Positions 10,934-21,438 are shown, counted from the first letter of the stretch. The stretch: 64,000 nt of DNA from Chelydra serpentina (GCA_037349315.1 JBAIAC010000004.1:30693001-30757000), one strand, 5' to 3'. Notes: a model not told the origin generated them from the sequence alone. Numbers and translations are program-made.

Positions 10934-11949
10934 ATGGATGCTGAGCGATCCGCTGTCGTGACCTGCACAGGATGTGCCATGTTTGTCTTTCTTCCACAGG
11001 ATAGAAGTGACTTTGTCTGTAGAAAGTGCAAGCTGATCTCCATATTGGAGGAGAAGATTCAAGGTCTGGAGAAATGAGTATCAACCCTGCGTTCCATAAA
11101 AGAAAATGAGGAGTTCCTGGATAGACGTCAGGATAGGCTTCAGCGGGCACAGTGTTCTGAGGATTCAGAGCAGGCTACGCAGCGGGGACAGAAGGCCAGT
11201 GAGGATAATTGGTGGCATGTGACCTCCAGAAGAGGAAAGAGTATGAGACAAGTCCATGTACCAGAAACGCATATTCAGATGAGCAACCGTTTTCATGTTC
11301 TCTCCACAGGTACTAGTGCAGAGAGTGGAGTGAATGATACATCTGAGGGAACAGAGCAGAAGGAGACTCCACTGACTGGAAGGCATGAGATGCACAGTCC
11401 TAGGGATGGGGGTTCCACGACCACCACTCCCAAGAGGAGGAGGAGGGTGGTGGTGGTCGGGGACTCTCTCCTCAGGGGGACTGAGTCATCTATCTGCCGC
11501 CCTGACCAGGAAAACCGAGAGGTGTGCTGCTTGCCAGGGGCTAGGATTCATGATGTGACGGAGAGACTGCCGAGACTCATCAATCCCTCAGATCGCTACC
11601 CCTTCCTGCTTCTCCACGTGGGCACCAATGATACTGCCAAGAATGACCTTGAGCGTATTACTGCAGACTATGTGGCTCTGGGAAGAAGGATAAAGGAGTT
11701 TGAGGCGTAAGTGGTGGTCTCGTCCATTCTCCCTGTGGCAGAAAAGGCCGGGGTAGAGACCGTCGAATCGTGGAAGTCAACGAATGGCTACGCAGATGGT
11801 GTCGGAGAGAAGGGTTTGGATTCTTTGACCATGGAATGGTGTTCCAAGAAGAAGGAGTGCTAGGCAGAGACGGGCTCCACCTGACGAATAGAGGGAAGAG
11901 CATCTTTGGAAGCAGGCTGGCTAACCTAGTGAGGAGGGCTTTAAACTAG
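10934..11949 (+). pseudogene. CR1 ORF1, zinc finger plus SGNH esterase domain
   Basis: CR1 ORF1, the RNA-binding accessory protein. The ATG at 10934 opens a Cys4 motif (CTGC ... CRKC, about residues 11-37), the zinc-finger-like module known in CR1 ORF1, followed by a short coiled-coil-like stretch. The same frame continues across an in-frame TGA (11075-11077) to 11707, where a TAA ends it. The C-terminal half is an SGNH/GDSL-type esterase: VVVVGDSLLRG (catalytic Ser block, near 11450), HVGTND (near 11618), and, after a frameshift near 11740, DGLHLT with the Asp/His pair (near 11870). At least two stops and one frameshift are present. An esterase in CR1 ORF1 is known for the family; its role in transposition is not settled. 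Confidence 0.85.
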
Positions 11950-12083
11950 GTTCACCGGGGGAAGGAGACCAAAGCCCCGAGGTAAGTGGGGAAGTGGGAT
12001 ACCGGGAGGAAGCACAAGTAGGTGAGTGCAAGAGGGGAGGGCTCCTGCCCCATACTGGGACAGCAGGACAATCGGTGAGTTAT

Positions 12084-14837
12084 CTTAAATGCCTATACAC
12101 AAATGCAAGAAGCCTGGGGAACAAGCAGGGAGAACTGGAAGTCCTGGCATAGTCAAGGAAGTATGATGTAATTGGATAAACAGAGACTTGGTGGGATAAC
12201 TCACATGATTGGAGTACTGTCATGGATGGATATAAACTGTTCAGGAAGGATAGGCAGGGCAGAAAAGGTGGGGGAGTTGTGTTGTATGTAAGAGAGCAGT
12301 ATGACTGCTCAGAGCTCCAGTATGAAACTGCAGAAAAACCTGAGAGTCTCTGGATTAAATTTAGAAGTTTGAGCAACAAGGGTAATGTCATGGTGGGAGT
12401 CTGCTACAGACCACCAGACCAGGGGGATGAGGTGGACAAGGCTTTCTTCCAGCAACTAACAGAAGTTACTAGATCACAGGCCCTGGTTCTCATGGGTGAC
12501 TTTAATCACCCCGATATCTGCTGGGAGAGCAATACAGCGGTGCACAGACAATCCAGGAAGTTTTTGGAAAGTGTAGGGGACAATTTCCTGGTGCAAGTGC
12601 TGGAGGAACCAACTAGGGGAAAAGCTCTTCTTGACCTGCTGCTCACAAACAGGGAGGAAATAGTAGAGGAAGCAATAGTGGATGGGAACCTGGGAGGCAG
12701 TGACCATGAGATGGTCGAGTTCAGGATCCTGACACAAGGAAGAAAGGAGAGCAGTAGAATACAGAGCCTGGACTTCAGAAAAGCAGACTTTGACTCCCTC
12801 AGGGAACTGATGGGCAAGATCCCCTGGGAGAATAACATGAGGGGGAAAGGAGTCGAGGAAAGCTGGCTGTATTTTAAAGAATCCTTATTTAGGTTGCAGG
12901 AACAAACCATCCCGATGTGTAGAACGAAAAGTAAATATGGCAGGCGACCAGCTTGGCTTAACAGTGAAATCCTCGCTCGTCTTAAACACAAAAAAGCAGC
13001 TTACAAGAAGTGGAAGATTGGACAAATGACCAGGGAGGAGTATAAAAATATTGTTCAGGCATGCAGGAGTGAAATTAGGAAGGCCAAATCACACTTGGAG
13101 TTGCAGCTAGCCAGAGATGTTAGGAGTAACAAGAAGGGTTTCTTCAGGTATGTGAGCAACAAGAAGAAAGTCAAGGAAAGTGTGGGCCCCTTGCTGAATG
13201 AGGGAGGGAACCTTGTGACAGAGGATGTGGAGAAAGCTAGTGTACTCAATGCTTTTTTTGCCTCTGTCTTCACAGACAAGGTCAGCTCCCAGGTGGCTGC
13301 ACTCCGCAGCACGGTATGGGGAGGAGGTGACCAGCCCTCTGTGGAGAAAGAAGTAGTTCGGGACTATTTAGAAAAGCTGGACGAACACAAGTCCATGGGG
13401 CCGGATGCACTGCATCCGAGGGTGCTAAAGGAGTTGGCCGATGTGATTGCAGAGCCATTGGCCATTATCTTTGACAAATCATGGCAATCGGGGGAGGTCC
13501 CGGATGACTGGAAAAAAGCTAATGTAGTGCCCATCTTTAAAAAAGGGAAGAAGGAAGATCCGGGGAACTACAGGCCAGTCAGTCTCACCTCAGTCCCTGG
13601 AAAAATCATGGAACAGGTCCTCAAGGAATCAATTCTAAACCACTTAAAGGAGGGGAAAGTGATCAGGAAGTCAGCATGGATTCACCAAGGGCAAGTCATG
13701 CCTGACTAACCTAATTGCCTTCTATGATGAGATAACTGGCTCTGTGGATGAGGGGAAAGCAGTGGATATGCTATTTCTTGACTTTAGCAAAGCTTTTGAT
13801 ACAGTCTCCCACAGTGTTCTTGCCAGCAAGTTAAAGAAGTATGGGCTGGATGAATGGACGGTAAGGTGGATAGAAAACTGGCTGGATGGTCGTGCTCAAC
13901 GGGTAGTGATCAATGGCTCCATATCTAGTTGGCAGCCGGTATCAAGTGGAGTGCCCCAAGGGTCGGTGCTGGGGCTGGTTTTGTTCAATATCTTTATCAA
14001 CGATCTGGAGGATGGTGTGGACTGCACCCTTAGCAAGTTTGCAGATGACACTAAACTGGGAGGAGTGGTTGATACGCTGGAGGGTAGGGACAGGATACAG
14101 AGGGATCTAGACAAGTTAGAGGATTGGGCCAAAAGAAATTTGATGAGGTTCAACAAGGACAAGTGCAGAGTCCTGCACTTAGGACGGAAGAATCCCATGC
14201 ACTGCTACAGACTAGGGACCGAATGGCTGGGCAGCAGTTCTGCAGAAAAGGACCTACGGGTTACAGTGGACGAAAAGCTGAATATGAGTCAACAGTGTGC
14301 CCTTGTTGCCAAGAAGGCTAACGGCATTTTGGGCTGTATAAGTAGGGGCATTTCCAGCAGATCAGGGACGTGATTATTCCCCTCTATTCGGCGGTGAGGC
14401 CTCATTTGGAGTACTGTGTCCAGGTTTGGGCCCCACACTACAAGAAGGATGTGGATAAACTGGAAAGAGTCCAACGGAGGGCAACAAAAATGATTAGGGG
14501 GCTGGAGCACATGACTTATGAGGAGAGGCTGAGGGAACTGGGATTGTTTAGCCTGCAGAAGAGAAGAGTGAGGGGGGATTTGATAGCTGCTTTCAACTAC
14601 CTAAAAGGGGGTTCCAAAGAGGATGGATCTAGACTGTTCTCAGTGGTAGAAGATGACAGAACAAGGAGTAATGGTCTCAAGTTGCAGAGGGGGAGGTTTG
14701 GGTTGGATATTAGGAAAAACTTTTTCACTAGTAGGGTGGTGAAGCACTGGAATGGGTTACCTAGGGAGGTGGTGGAATCTCCTTCCTTAGAGATTTTTAA
14801 GGTCAGGCTTGACAAAGCCCTGGCTGGGATGATCTAG
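12084..14837 (+). pseudogene. CR1 ORF2, endonuclease plus reverse transcriptase
   Basis: CR1 ORF2 encodes the APE-type endonuclease and reverse transcriptase that carry out target-primed reverse transcription. Visible blocks are YTNARSL (near 12097), TETWW, GDFNHPD (near 12495) and GGSDHEMVEF (near 12695) of the endonuclease, then KANVVPIFKKG and NYRPVSL (13516-13590), [11 protein letters not shown] (near 13775), [10 protein letters not shown] (near 13948) and the FADDT catalytic motif (near 14037) of the polymerase, and the C-terminal [18 protein letters not shown] block (near 14430). Stops lie at 12150 (TAG) and 12177 (TAA), and frameshifts near 13690 and 14365 split the rest. The exact start codon is not preserved. 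The long open stretches suggest only moderate age. Confidence 0.93.
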
Positions 14838-14905
14838 TTGGGGTTGGTCCTGCTTTGAGCAGGGGGTTGGACTAGATGACCTCCTGAGGTCCCTTCCAAC
14901 CCTGA

Positions 14906-14924
14906 GATTCTATGATTCTATGAT
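14906..14924 (+). repeat. CR1 3' terminal microsatellite
   Basis: Two full ATTCTATG units and a partial unit mark the 3' end recognised by CR1 reverse transcriptase. The DIRS gag sequence resumes immediately after. Confidence 0.9.
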
Positions 14925-15879
14925 TAAGCTGAGGAGATGGAAGGGCCGTCAGACTCACTTTTCAATGTCCTTTCATCTTCGGCACCGGGCAGAGTGGCGC
15001 TCCCGTTACATGAAGGGGTCTCCAATATTACACAAGCCCTTTGGCACACGCCAGCCTCACTTGTGCCTATATCTAGAAAGGCAGAGCGCAAGTATTTCGT
15101 CCCTACGAAAGGACATGAATTCTTGTACACCCACCCGGCTCCCAACTCTTTGGTCGTGGAATCCGTCAACCATAGGGAGCGCCAGGGTCAACCGGGTCCT
15201 ACCCCTAAGAATAAGGACTCAAAAAGGCTGGACTCATTTGGGAGAAAAATTTATTCATCCTCGAGTTTCCAGCTCAGGGTGGCAAATCACCAGGCCCTCC
15301 TCAGCCGCTACGAGTTTAACCTGTGGGGGTCCTGGCAAAAATTCGAGTCCTTCCTCCCAGAGCGCGAACGGAAGGAGTTCAAGGCGCTGGCGGAGGAGGG
15401 GGCTGCCGCTACGAAGGCTGCTTTGCAGGCGGCATCAGATGCGGCGGACATGGCGGCGCGATCCATCGCCTCGGCGGTGTCCATGCGTAGGGCGTCGTGG
15501 CTCCTCTTGTCGGGGCTGTCCTCGGAGGTGCAGTCCGTGATGCAGGATCTGCCAGTTGACAGCAAGGACCTGTTCGCGGAGCAAACGGACGTGAGACTTC
15601 ATGGGATGAAAGACTCCCGTACCACCCTGCAAACGCTCGGGCTCTACGTCCTGCCGGCTAAAGAAAATCTGAAGCCACAGGCTCCCGCCGAGGCGCCCCA
15701 ACCGCGCTACGAACCAGCCTACAAGAGGTCCAGGCCACAGAAGAGGCGACCTCCAAGGCAGTCCCACTCTGCCCCGCAGCCTGGGCCCTCCAAGGGCAAG
15801 CAGCAGGGCAGGCGACGGTTTTGACCGGGGGCAGGAGGGTACCCGGGCGAACCCCGAGGACACCCTCCGACAAATAAAG

Positions 15880-17702
15880 TTGGCCTTCAGCAACCACTTG
15901 CGTCCATTCCTTTCGCAATGGTCCCATATAACCTCGGACCTGTGGGTCCTGAGTACCATTGCCCGGGGCTACACGCTCCAGTTCAGGTCACCCCCGATCT
16001 CCCAACCCCGGGCACGGCACGGTAGACCAATCACATCTACCCCTGCTGCAGCAGGAGGTGGGCCGGCTCCTCAGTCTCGGAGCTATAGAGGGAGTCCCAA
16101 GGGAATTCCAAGGGAAAGGGTTCTATTCCCATTACTTCCTGATCCCCAAAGCGAAAGGGGGCCTCAGGCCTATATTAGACTTGCGTGGTCTCAATCGGTT
16201 CATGGCCAAATACTGATTCCGCATGGTCTCCCTGGTAAAGATTATTCCTGCTTTGGACCCGGGCGACTGGTATGCGGATCTCCAGGACGCATACTTTCAC
16301 ATACACATATTCGAAGGGCACAGGCACTTCCTTCGTTTCCTGGTTGGGCAGGACCACTACCAGTTTATGGTCCTCCCCTTTGGCCTGTCCACCGCACCTC
16401 GCGTGTTCACAAAGTCCTTTCTCAGACGCCGAGGGGTCCAACTATTCCCGTACCTCGACGACTGGCTCCTCAAGGGCCACTCGAGGTCGCAGGTGCAGAA
16501 CCACTTATAGCTGCTCTTGACTACCTGTGCCAATCTAGGCCTTTGGGTAAACGAGGCCAAGTCGACATTGGTTCTGGTCCAGCACATAGAGTTCATTGGG
16601 GCTCTATTGGATGCTTCCAGGGCCAGGGCCTCTCTCCCACCGGGCAGATTCCAGAACCTCAAAGGGCTCATAGCCACGGTCATGGAGTTCCCCCTGACCA
16701 CGGCCAGGACCTGCCTACAGCTCCTGGGCCACATGGCGGTGTGCACGTATGTGGTACGCCATGCCAGACTCCGCATGAGGCCCCTCCAGCTTTGGCTGGC
16801 CTCAGAATTCTCTCAGGCTTGGGACGGTATGGACAAGGTCCTCACGGTACCGGGACAGGTGCTAGCCTCCCTTCAGTGGTGGACCGTCCCGACCAATGTG
16901 TTACAAGGGATCCCCTTCCGGGACCTGCCCCCGTCGCTAGACCTGGTGTCGGATGCGTCGGACGTGGGCTGGGGAGCCCATGTAGGGAACTCCCATTTAT
17001 GTGTAGGGACTGTGGTCCGCCACGGAGCTATCCCTACACATAAATGTCAAGGAGCTCAGGGCAGTCTGCTTGGCCTGTGCGGCGTTCAGCTCGCAGCTGA
17101 GCGGCAAAACGATCAGGGTCCTTACAGCACGGCCGCGATGTTCTACATCAACAGGCAGGGAGGGACGAGGTCCTCGACTCTGCCAGGAAACCCTCAGCCT
17201 GTGGGAGTTCTGTATAGCCCACAATATCTCCCTCCGGGCTTTCCACCTGCCAGGAGTCAACAACGCCCAGGCCGATCGACTGAGCAGGGTCTTCTCCTCC
17301 CAGCACGAGTGGTCCCTTCACACGGAGGTCACGGGTCAGCTCTTCCGAGCCTGGGGAACTCCCCAAGTAGACCTGTTCGCGACTCGGCAGAACTGCCGTT
17401 GCCACTGGTTCTGCTCCAGGGGAGGGCTGGAGAAGGATGCACTCTCAGATGCTTTCCTCCTGTCATGGTCGGGCCAGCTTTTCTATGCGTTCCCTCCTTT
17501 TCCCCTCATAGACAAGGTCCGCATCCTGCTGATCGCCCCAGCTTGGGCCAGGCAGCACTGGTACGGGACTCTCCTAGGGTTGCTGGTGGCCCCTCCACGT
17601 CTGCTACCACTTCGACCGGACCTCCTGTCCCAGGGTCGAGGCCGCCTCCTTCACCCCAACCTAGCCTCCCTCCACCTGACAGCGTGGCTGCTCAGTGGTT
17701 AG
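15880..17702 (+). pseudogene. DIRS reverse transcriptase and RNase H
   Basis: The polymerase frame of the DIRS. Blocks in order: LPLLQQEVGRLLSLGAIE (near 16035-16085), YFLIPKAKGGLRPILDLR (near 16133-16190), FMVLPFGLSTAPRVFTK (near 16364-16414) and the catalytic YLDDW (near 16452). RNase H follows with LVSDASDVGWGAHVG (near 16944-16985), VKELRAV and NAQADRLSR (near 17262-17290). Beyond this, VDLFATRQN and YAFPPFPLIDKV (17370-17518) belong to the C-terminal region of DIRS polyproteins, where a methyltransferase-like domain has been described. Lesions are a frameshift near 16025, TGA at 16214-16216, TAG at 16508-16510 and a frameshift near 17045, next to an 18-bp inverted repeat. The start is approximate; the ATG at 15880 opens the homologous frame. 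The terminal TAG is at 17700-17702. Confidence 0.88.
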
Positions 17703-18740
17703 ATGCAGAGGAGACTCTGTGTTCAGAAGGAGTCAGGAGGATCCTCCTGGAAAGGAAACCCTCCACTCACCGGGCATACCTGGCGAAGTGGGCCAGGTTC
17801 TCCAGGTAGGCGGGCGCGCGGGGTACCTCCCCGAGGGACGCCCCACTCCAGGTTATCCTCGATTACCTCCTCCACCTTAGAACGCAAGGTCTGGCCCCCT
17901 CCTCCGTCAGGGTGCACCTGGCGGCTATCTCAGCATTCCACCTGCCGATTCAGGGCTGCTCGGTCTTCTCACATGCCATGACAGGACGCTTCCTCAAAGG
18001 CTTGGACCGGTCCTTCCCGTATGCCAGGACCCCTGTTCCACAGTGGGACCTGAATTTGGTGTTATCTCGCCTCACAGGACCCCCGTTCAAGCACGGGGCC
18101 CCTGGCCACATGCTCCTGGTCTCTCCTCTCCTGGAAGGTAGCATTCCTCGTGGCCATTACGTCCGCCCGACGGGTATCGGAGCTCAGGGCTTTGACCTCA
18201 GACCCGCCCTTTACGGTCTTCTACAACGACAAGGTCCAGCTCCGACCACACCCAGCTTTCCTTCCCAAAGTGGTCTCCGCTTTCCACATGAACCAGGATA
18301 TTTTCCTCCCTGTCCTCTGCCTCAAGCCGCATGCCTCGGGCGAGGAGCGCCGCCTCCACACGTTGGACGTGCACAGAGCGCTGGCTTTTTACTTGGAATG
18401 GACTAAGCCGTTCCATAAGTCCCTGCAACTCTTTGTTGCCTCAGCCGAGCGTATGAAGGGTCAGCCAATCTCTACCCAGAGGCTTTCCCGGTGGATCACT
18501 TTGTGCATTCACACACGCTACGAGTTGGCAAAGGTTCCCTCACCACCTATCGTGAGGGCACACTCGACCAGGGCGCAAGCCTCGTTGGCAGCCTTTGTGG
18601 CCAATGTCCCTATCCAAGATATCTGTAGGGCCGCTACCTGGTCCTCGGTTCACATGTTCAGCTCGCATTATGCGATCGTCTCCCAGGTTAGGGATGACGC
18701 TGGCTTTGGTAGAGTGGTGCTCCAGCCAGACACGGTGTGA
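17660..18740 (+). pseudogene. DIRS tyrosine recombinase
   Basis: The integrating enzyme of the DIRS order, in a different frame and overlapping the end of the RT/RNase H frame, as usual for the group. The N-terminal core-binding part shows RKPSTHRAYLAKW (near 17755-17794) and SSVRVHLAAISAFH (near 17900-17940). The catalytic part has ARRVSELRAL (first Arg, near 18163-18193), AHSTRAQA (His-x-x-Arg, near 18559-18582) and the closing region WSSVHMFSSHY with the nucleophile Tyr (near 18640-18671). An in-frame TAG at 17807-17809 and a frameshift near 18095 inactivate it. Its product would join element ends through a circular intermediate. The start is approximate. Confidence 0.88.
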
Positions 18741-18750
18741 ACTGGAATCG

Positions 18751-18852
18751 CCTACGGTGGAATAGACATGAGCAATCATTCGAAGAAGAAAGGACAGTTA
18801 CCTGTTCCGTAACTGGCGTTCTTCGAGATGTGTTGCTCAGGTCTATTCCACA
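18751..18852. repeat. DIRS internal complementary region
   Basis: The first half (18751-18788, CCTACGGTGGAATAGAC onward) is the reverse complement of the outer left terminus (8445-8484). After AAA, the second half (18792-18852) is the reverse complement of the outer right terminus (about 19042-19102). The region thus encodes both element edges joined, the template proposed for building the circular DIRS intermediate. Confidence 0.88.
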
Positions 18853-18884
18853 TCCCGCCCTCCTTCCCCTCTGTCGGAGTTGGT

Positions 18885-19102
18885 CTGGCAAGAAGGAACC
18901 GAGGGTGGGGGGAGCACGCAGTCCCCTATATAGCGCGCTATAGCGGCGCCACTCCAGGGGTCGCAGCGGCACTCCCCCCTACGGATACTGCTAAGGGAAA
19001 AACTTCCGGCACCAATGCACATGGTGAGCACGCACACCTATGGTGGAATAGACCTGAGCAACACATCTCGAAGAACACCAGTTACGGAACAGGTAACTGT
19101 CC
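18885..19102 (-). repeat. DIRS right inverted terminal repeat
   Basis: The inverted copy of the left terminus, from CTGGCAAGAAGGAACC to CCTGAGCAACACATCTCG. It extends about 26 bp further outward (CCAGTTACGGAACAGGTAAC, ending near 19100) than the left repeat. The extension matches the second half of the internal complementary region. Unequal ends of this kind are normal for DIRS elements. Confidence 0.88.
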
Positions 19103-19125
19103 TTTACCTCACCCACCTTGTCCTT
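19103..19125 (+). repeat. Right remnant of the repeat that hosts the DIRS
   Basis: ACCTCACCCACCTTGTC from 19106 continues the repeat whose left part ends at 8444. The homology fades after about 19125. The leading T run (19103-19105) may be target or element. Confidence 0.5.
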
Positions 19126-19278
19126 CTTATAGATGTTTATGTTCTTTGAATAGACTCTGTATAGATAGCTTTACTTCCCAAAGAGAGAGACTGTTTGAGG
19201 TTAAATTGGAGCTAAATGACTGGTTAGAAATATTTAGCTACAAATAACATTGGTGTGATCTGTAATTTAATAACCAGA

Positions 19279-19973
19279 TGTGGCAGGGTCGGACTCACCA
19301 CCGCGGCGCCTCCTGCTGGTTTCTTCTGGGAATTATCTCACCAGCCTCTGGAGCGCCCTCTGCAGGCCAGTGATCCGCCTGTCCACTCTGGCCCCGTGTC
19401 CCTCCCAGGACCCGGTGCCCTTTTAACTGGGGTGCTGCCCCCTGGCAGTACCCCTAGATCTGGGTCTCCCCTCCCCAGGGGAACCCCCAACCCACTATCC
19501 CCACCTCGCCTCAGTCGTAGGCTACTGCCAGTCACCAGCTAGCCCCCGCGCCCTGGGGCAGACTGCAGTATAAGCCACTCATCATAGGCAAAGGGGGTTT
19601 GGACCTGCTGCCTCAGCCTACCTGTGGGCTGCCCCCGCAACCTCAGTACCCGGTCAGGCCTTACCAGGCCTGCAGCCTCGGTTTTCCTAGGCCAGAGCTC
19701 CCCAGCTCCCTTGGCCTTTCCCCAGCCCTGCTCCACTCCAGGTACCCTTCTTAGGTCCTACAGCCAGGCCCTTCTCCCTCTAAAGACAGAGAGAGAGTCT
19801 CTGTTTGCTCCAGGCCCACTGCCCTCTTATAGGGGCCAGCTGGGCCCTGATTAACCGGCCACAGCTGTGGCTGCTTTACTCATCAGCCCAGCTCTCCGCC
19901 TCAGCCCTCTCCTAGGGCTGTTTCCAGCCCCTCAGGGCAGGAGCAGGGTTCCACCCTGCTACACCAGACAATA
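19279..19973 (-). mobile_element. Solo LTR with 5-bp TSD
   Basis: A 695-bp GC-rich unit begins TGTGGCAGGGT and ends ACCCTGCTACA, so the ends are inverted repeats with TG...CA, and identical CCAGA lies on both sides (19274-19278 and 19974-19978). On the minus strand CCCCTATAAGAGGGC (near 19823-19838) is a TATA box, which supports minus orientation. No internal coding region is adjacent, so this is a solo LTR left by recombination between the two LTRs of an endogenous retrovirus or Gypsy-type element. Frames inside it are not genes. Confidence 0.85.
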
Positions 19974-19978
19974 TAAAA

Positions 19979-20446
19979 TACAGATTTTTCTGCAGAGCAC
20001 ACTACAAGAGTTTATAAAACGCAATTGTTTTCAGTGGAGAATTGCTTGAGAAATTGTAACAGAGAAGGGAATCTAGATCATGCACTTTGGTTTTGTCAGA
20101 CAGTGAAAGGATATTAGTTAAAAATTACAGAAGTGGTTGGATTATTATTGGCAAACCCAGCAGAGAATTGTATCTGTAGGAAGTTTTATTTTGTCTGAAC
20201 AATCGGAGAAGTGAGGCAAAGGCAGGAAAAGCTATGGTGGTTACTACCCTTAGCTGGAAAGTATGCAATTAGGCAGTTACTTGGGAGAATTCCTTTGCTG
20301 CCATCTTTTAAATATTGGCTCACAACATTATAGTAATAGAAAAAAAATATATTCCATTCCGAGTGGACTGAAACATTTTATGCAGTATGGACCCATTTTC
20401 TTATGTGCTTCAGGGCAACCAGCCTTCCAAAAAAAATGATTTGATT
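19979..20446. other. Unassigned DNA, no gene
   Basis: AT-rich DNA without recognisable repeat ends or coding signal. Confidence 0.4.
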
Positions 20447-20918
20447 CAGGGCTCTTAAAAATTACCTTGAAACCCATGGGTGGCACATGAGCCCACACCC
20501 ATTCAGGGAGGCTAGCCCCCGGCCCTGCCCTTCTGTGTGAGGCCCCGCCCCTTCTGCCCTCTTCCCCACACTGGAGCCCCAAGCTCTCCACCATGGCTGG
20601 AGAAGCCCCACCCCAGTTGCCCCAACTCCTGGCCTGCCCGAGTCCCAGCCCACTGACCAGCCCAGGCTGGCGACCCACCCTGAGTCCTCCCCGAGTCCTG
20701 GACTGCCCGCTGGCTGGCCCAAGCATTGGCCCACCAGCTGGCCCAAGTCCCAGGCCTCCAGGTGACCTGCCCTAGCCCCAGTCCCAGCTGGCTTCAGGAC
20801 AGGAAGAGGAGCAGCGTGGGCAGGGCCACAGGGGGGAAAAAGGACGCAGGAACAGAGCCTCAGGGTGGAGCATGGGTGGGGCCATGTCTGGCTGTTTGGG
20901 GAAACTTAGCCTCCCCTG
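20447..20918. repeat. GC-rich repeat, possible hAT-type element
   Basis: The segment starts with CAGGGCTCTT (20447) and its GC-rich body ends at CTCCCCTG (20918), so the ends are weakly hAT-like (CAGGG...CCCTG). No TSD was found. Its sharp GC contrast with both flanks suggests an inserted unit. Open frames inside lack domains. Confidence 0.35.
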
Positions 20919-21328
20919 GCCTATGATACCCGCCTCCCATGTTGAAACCTATTTTACTGAAATCTGCCCTAAATTGGTTTATCTCAAGCATGCGCGTGAA
21001 TATTAACATAAGAAGATAGATGGAGTTACTGTCTCCTACCCAAACACAGATCTAATTGTTAACAGTGGCAATAAAAGTGAGGTGGCTGGATGATATTCTG
21101 GAATTATGTTTTAATAACCTTATGCGTGTGACCTGTTGTACTAAATCTGTTACACTGGAAAAAACAATAATAATAAAAATACAGTAAAGGTTATTGTATG
21201 AACTTATAATAATGTCTTTTATCTGTACCTATAAAATATTTGTTGTTTACTATGGCCTCTACAGTTATTATTTACTGATATTATATATAATATATTTATT
21301 TCCTTTGCTTGTGCCTCATATCCTTCAG
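20919..21328. other. AT-rich DNA with a TA-rich tract
   Basis: No gene or repeat end. A TATATAATATATTTATT tract (near 21280-21300) precedes the pyrimidine-rich stretch before the candidate exon. Confidence 0.4.
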
Positions 21329-21438
21329 GCTCAGGTGAAATGATCCTGGAGGAAAATGATCATCTGAGTGTATCATTTTGTCATCCCCTGAAGTTTAGAG
21401 GAATATTTTTTAAAAATGCAATAATTGCAGAAGTGGAG
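21329..21438 (+). other. Candidate isolated exon (weak)
   Basis: A pyrimidine-rich tract ending TATCCTTCAG (AG at 21327-21328) is followed by 110 bp open in one frame and a strong donor, GAG|GTAAGAA (GT at 21439-21440). The frame runs through GEMILEENDHLSVSFCHPLKF and ends IIAEVE. I do not recognise the protein; the pattern of alternating hydrophobic residues would suit beta strands. It may equally be chance, since no second exon was found within the window. Confidence 0.25.

Larger units (their letters stand above)
10248..14924 (+). mobile_element. Nearly full-length CR1 LINE inside DIRS gag
   Basis: A 4.68-kb CR1 non-LTR retrotransposon with 5' UTR, ORF1 (10934-11949), ORF2 (12084-14837) and a 3' end of about two and a half ATTCTATG units (14906-14924), the CR1 hallmark. 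It is flanked by TAAG (10244-10247 and 14925-14928), a 4-bp duplication or microhomology; CR1 copies usually have short or no TSDs. It lies in the same orientation as the host DIRS. Both ORFs are damaged. Most CR1 copies are severely 5'-truncated, so a copy keeping its 5' UTR is less common. Confidence 0.93.
8772..15824 (+). pseudogene. DIRS gag-like ORF, interrupted by CR1
   Basis: The DIRS ORF1 (gag-like), whose product would package the element RNA. The start chosen is the ATG at 8772, which opens a Cys-rich segment (CESC, CLRCLGESH, RCK; about residues 10-45) resembling a zinc-binding knuckle. A frameshift near 8890-8900 leads into the long Ser/Arg-rich basic frame at 8954-10243. The frame is cut by a CR1 at 10244 and resumes at 14928 in phase, continuing through an Ala-rich helical region (about 15385-15480) to a basic tail and a TGA at 15822-15824. 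The codon at the junction is TAA on both sides of the CR1. About 790 codons without the insert. Low sequence conservation is normal for DIRS gag, so the call rests mainly on position and overall character. Confidence 0.8.
8445..19102 (+). mobile_element. DIRS-type tyrosine-recombinase retrotransposon, split by a CR1
   Basis: The element has the hallmarks of the DIRS order: inverted terminal repeats (8445-8635 and 18885-19102), an internal complementary region (18751-18852), and gag, RT plus RNase H, and tyrosine recombinase frames in that order, with no integrase and no direct LTRs. About 10.66 kb are occupied, of which 4.68 kb is the inserted CR1, so the DIRS itself is about 6 kb. The insertion sits between GATATT and ACCTCACC of an older repeat without a long target duplication; only a short T run (19103-19105) is ambiguous, which fits recombinase-mediated integration. 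All three reading frames carry stops or frameshifts. Confidence 0.9.

Noticed and set aside
19255..19854. Open frames within the solo LTR
   Set aside because: They lie inside an LTR with TG...CA ends and a TSD and have no domains.
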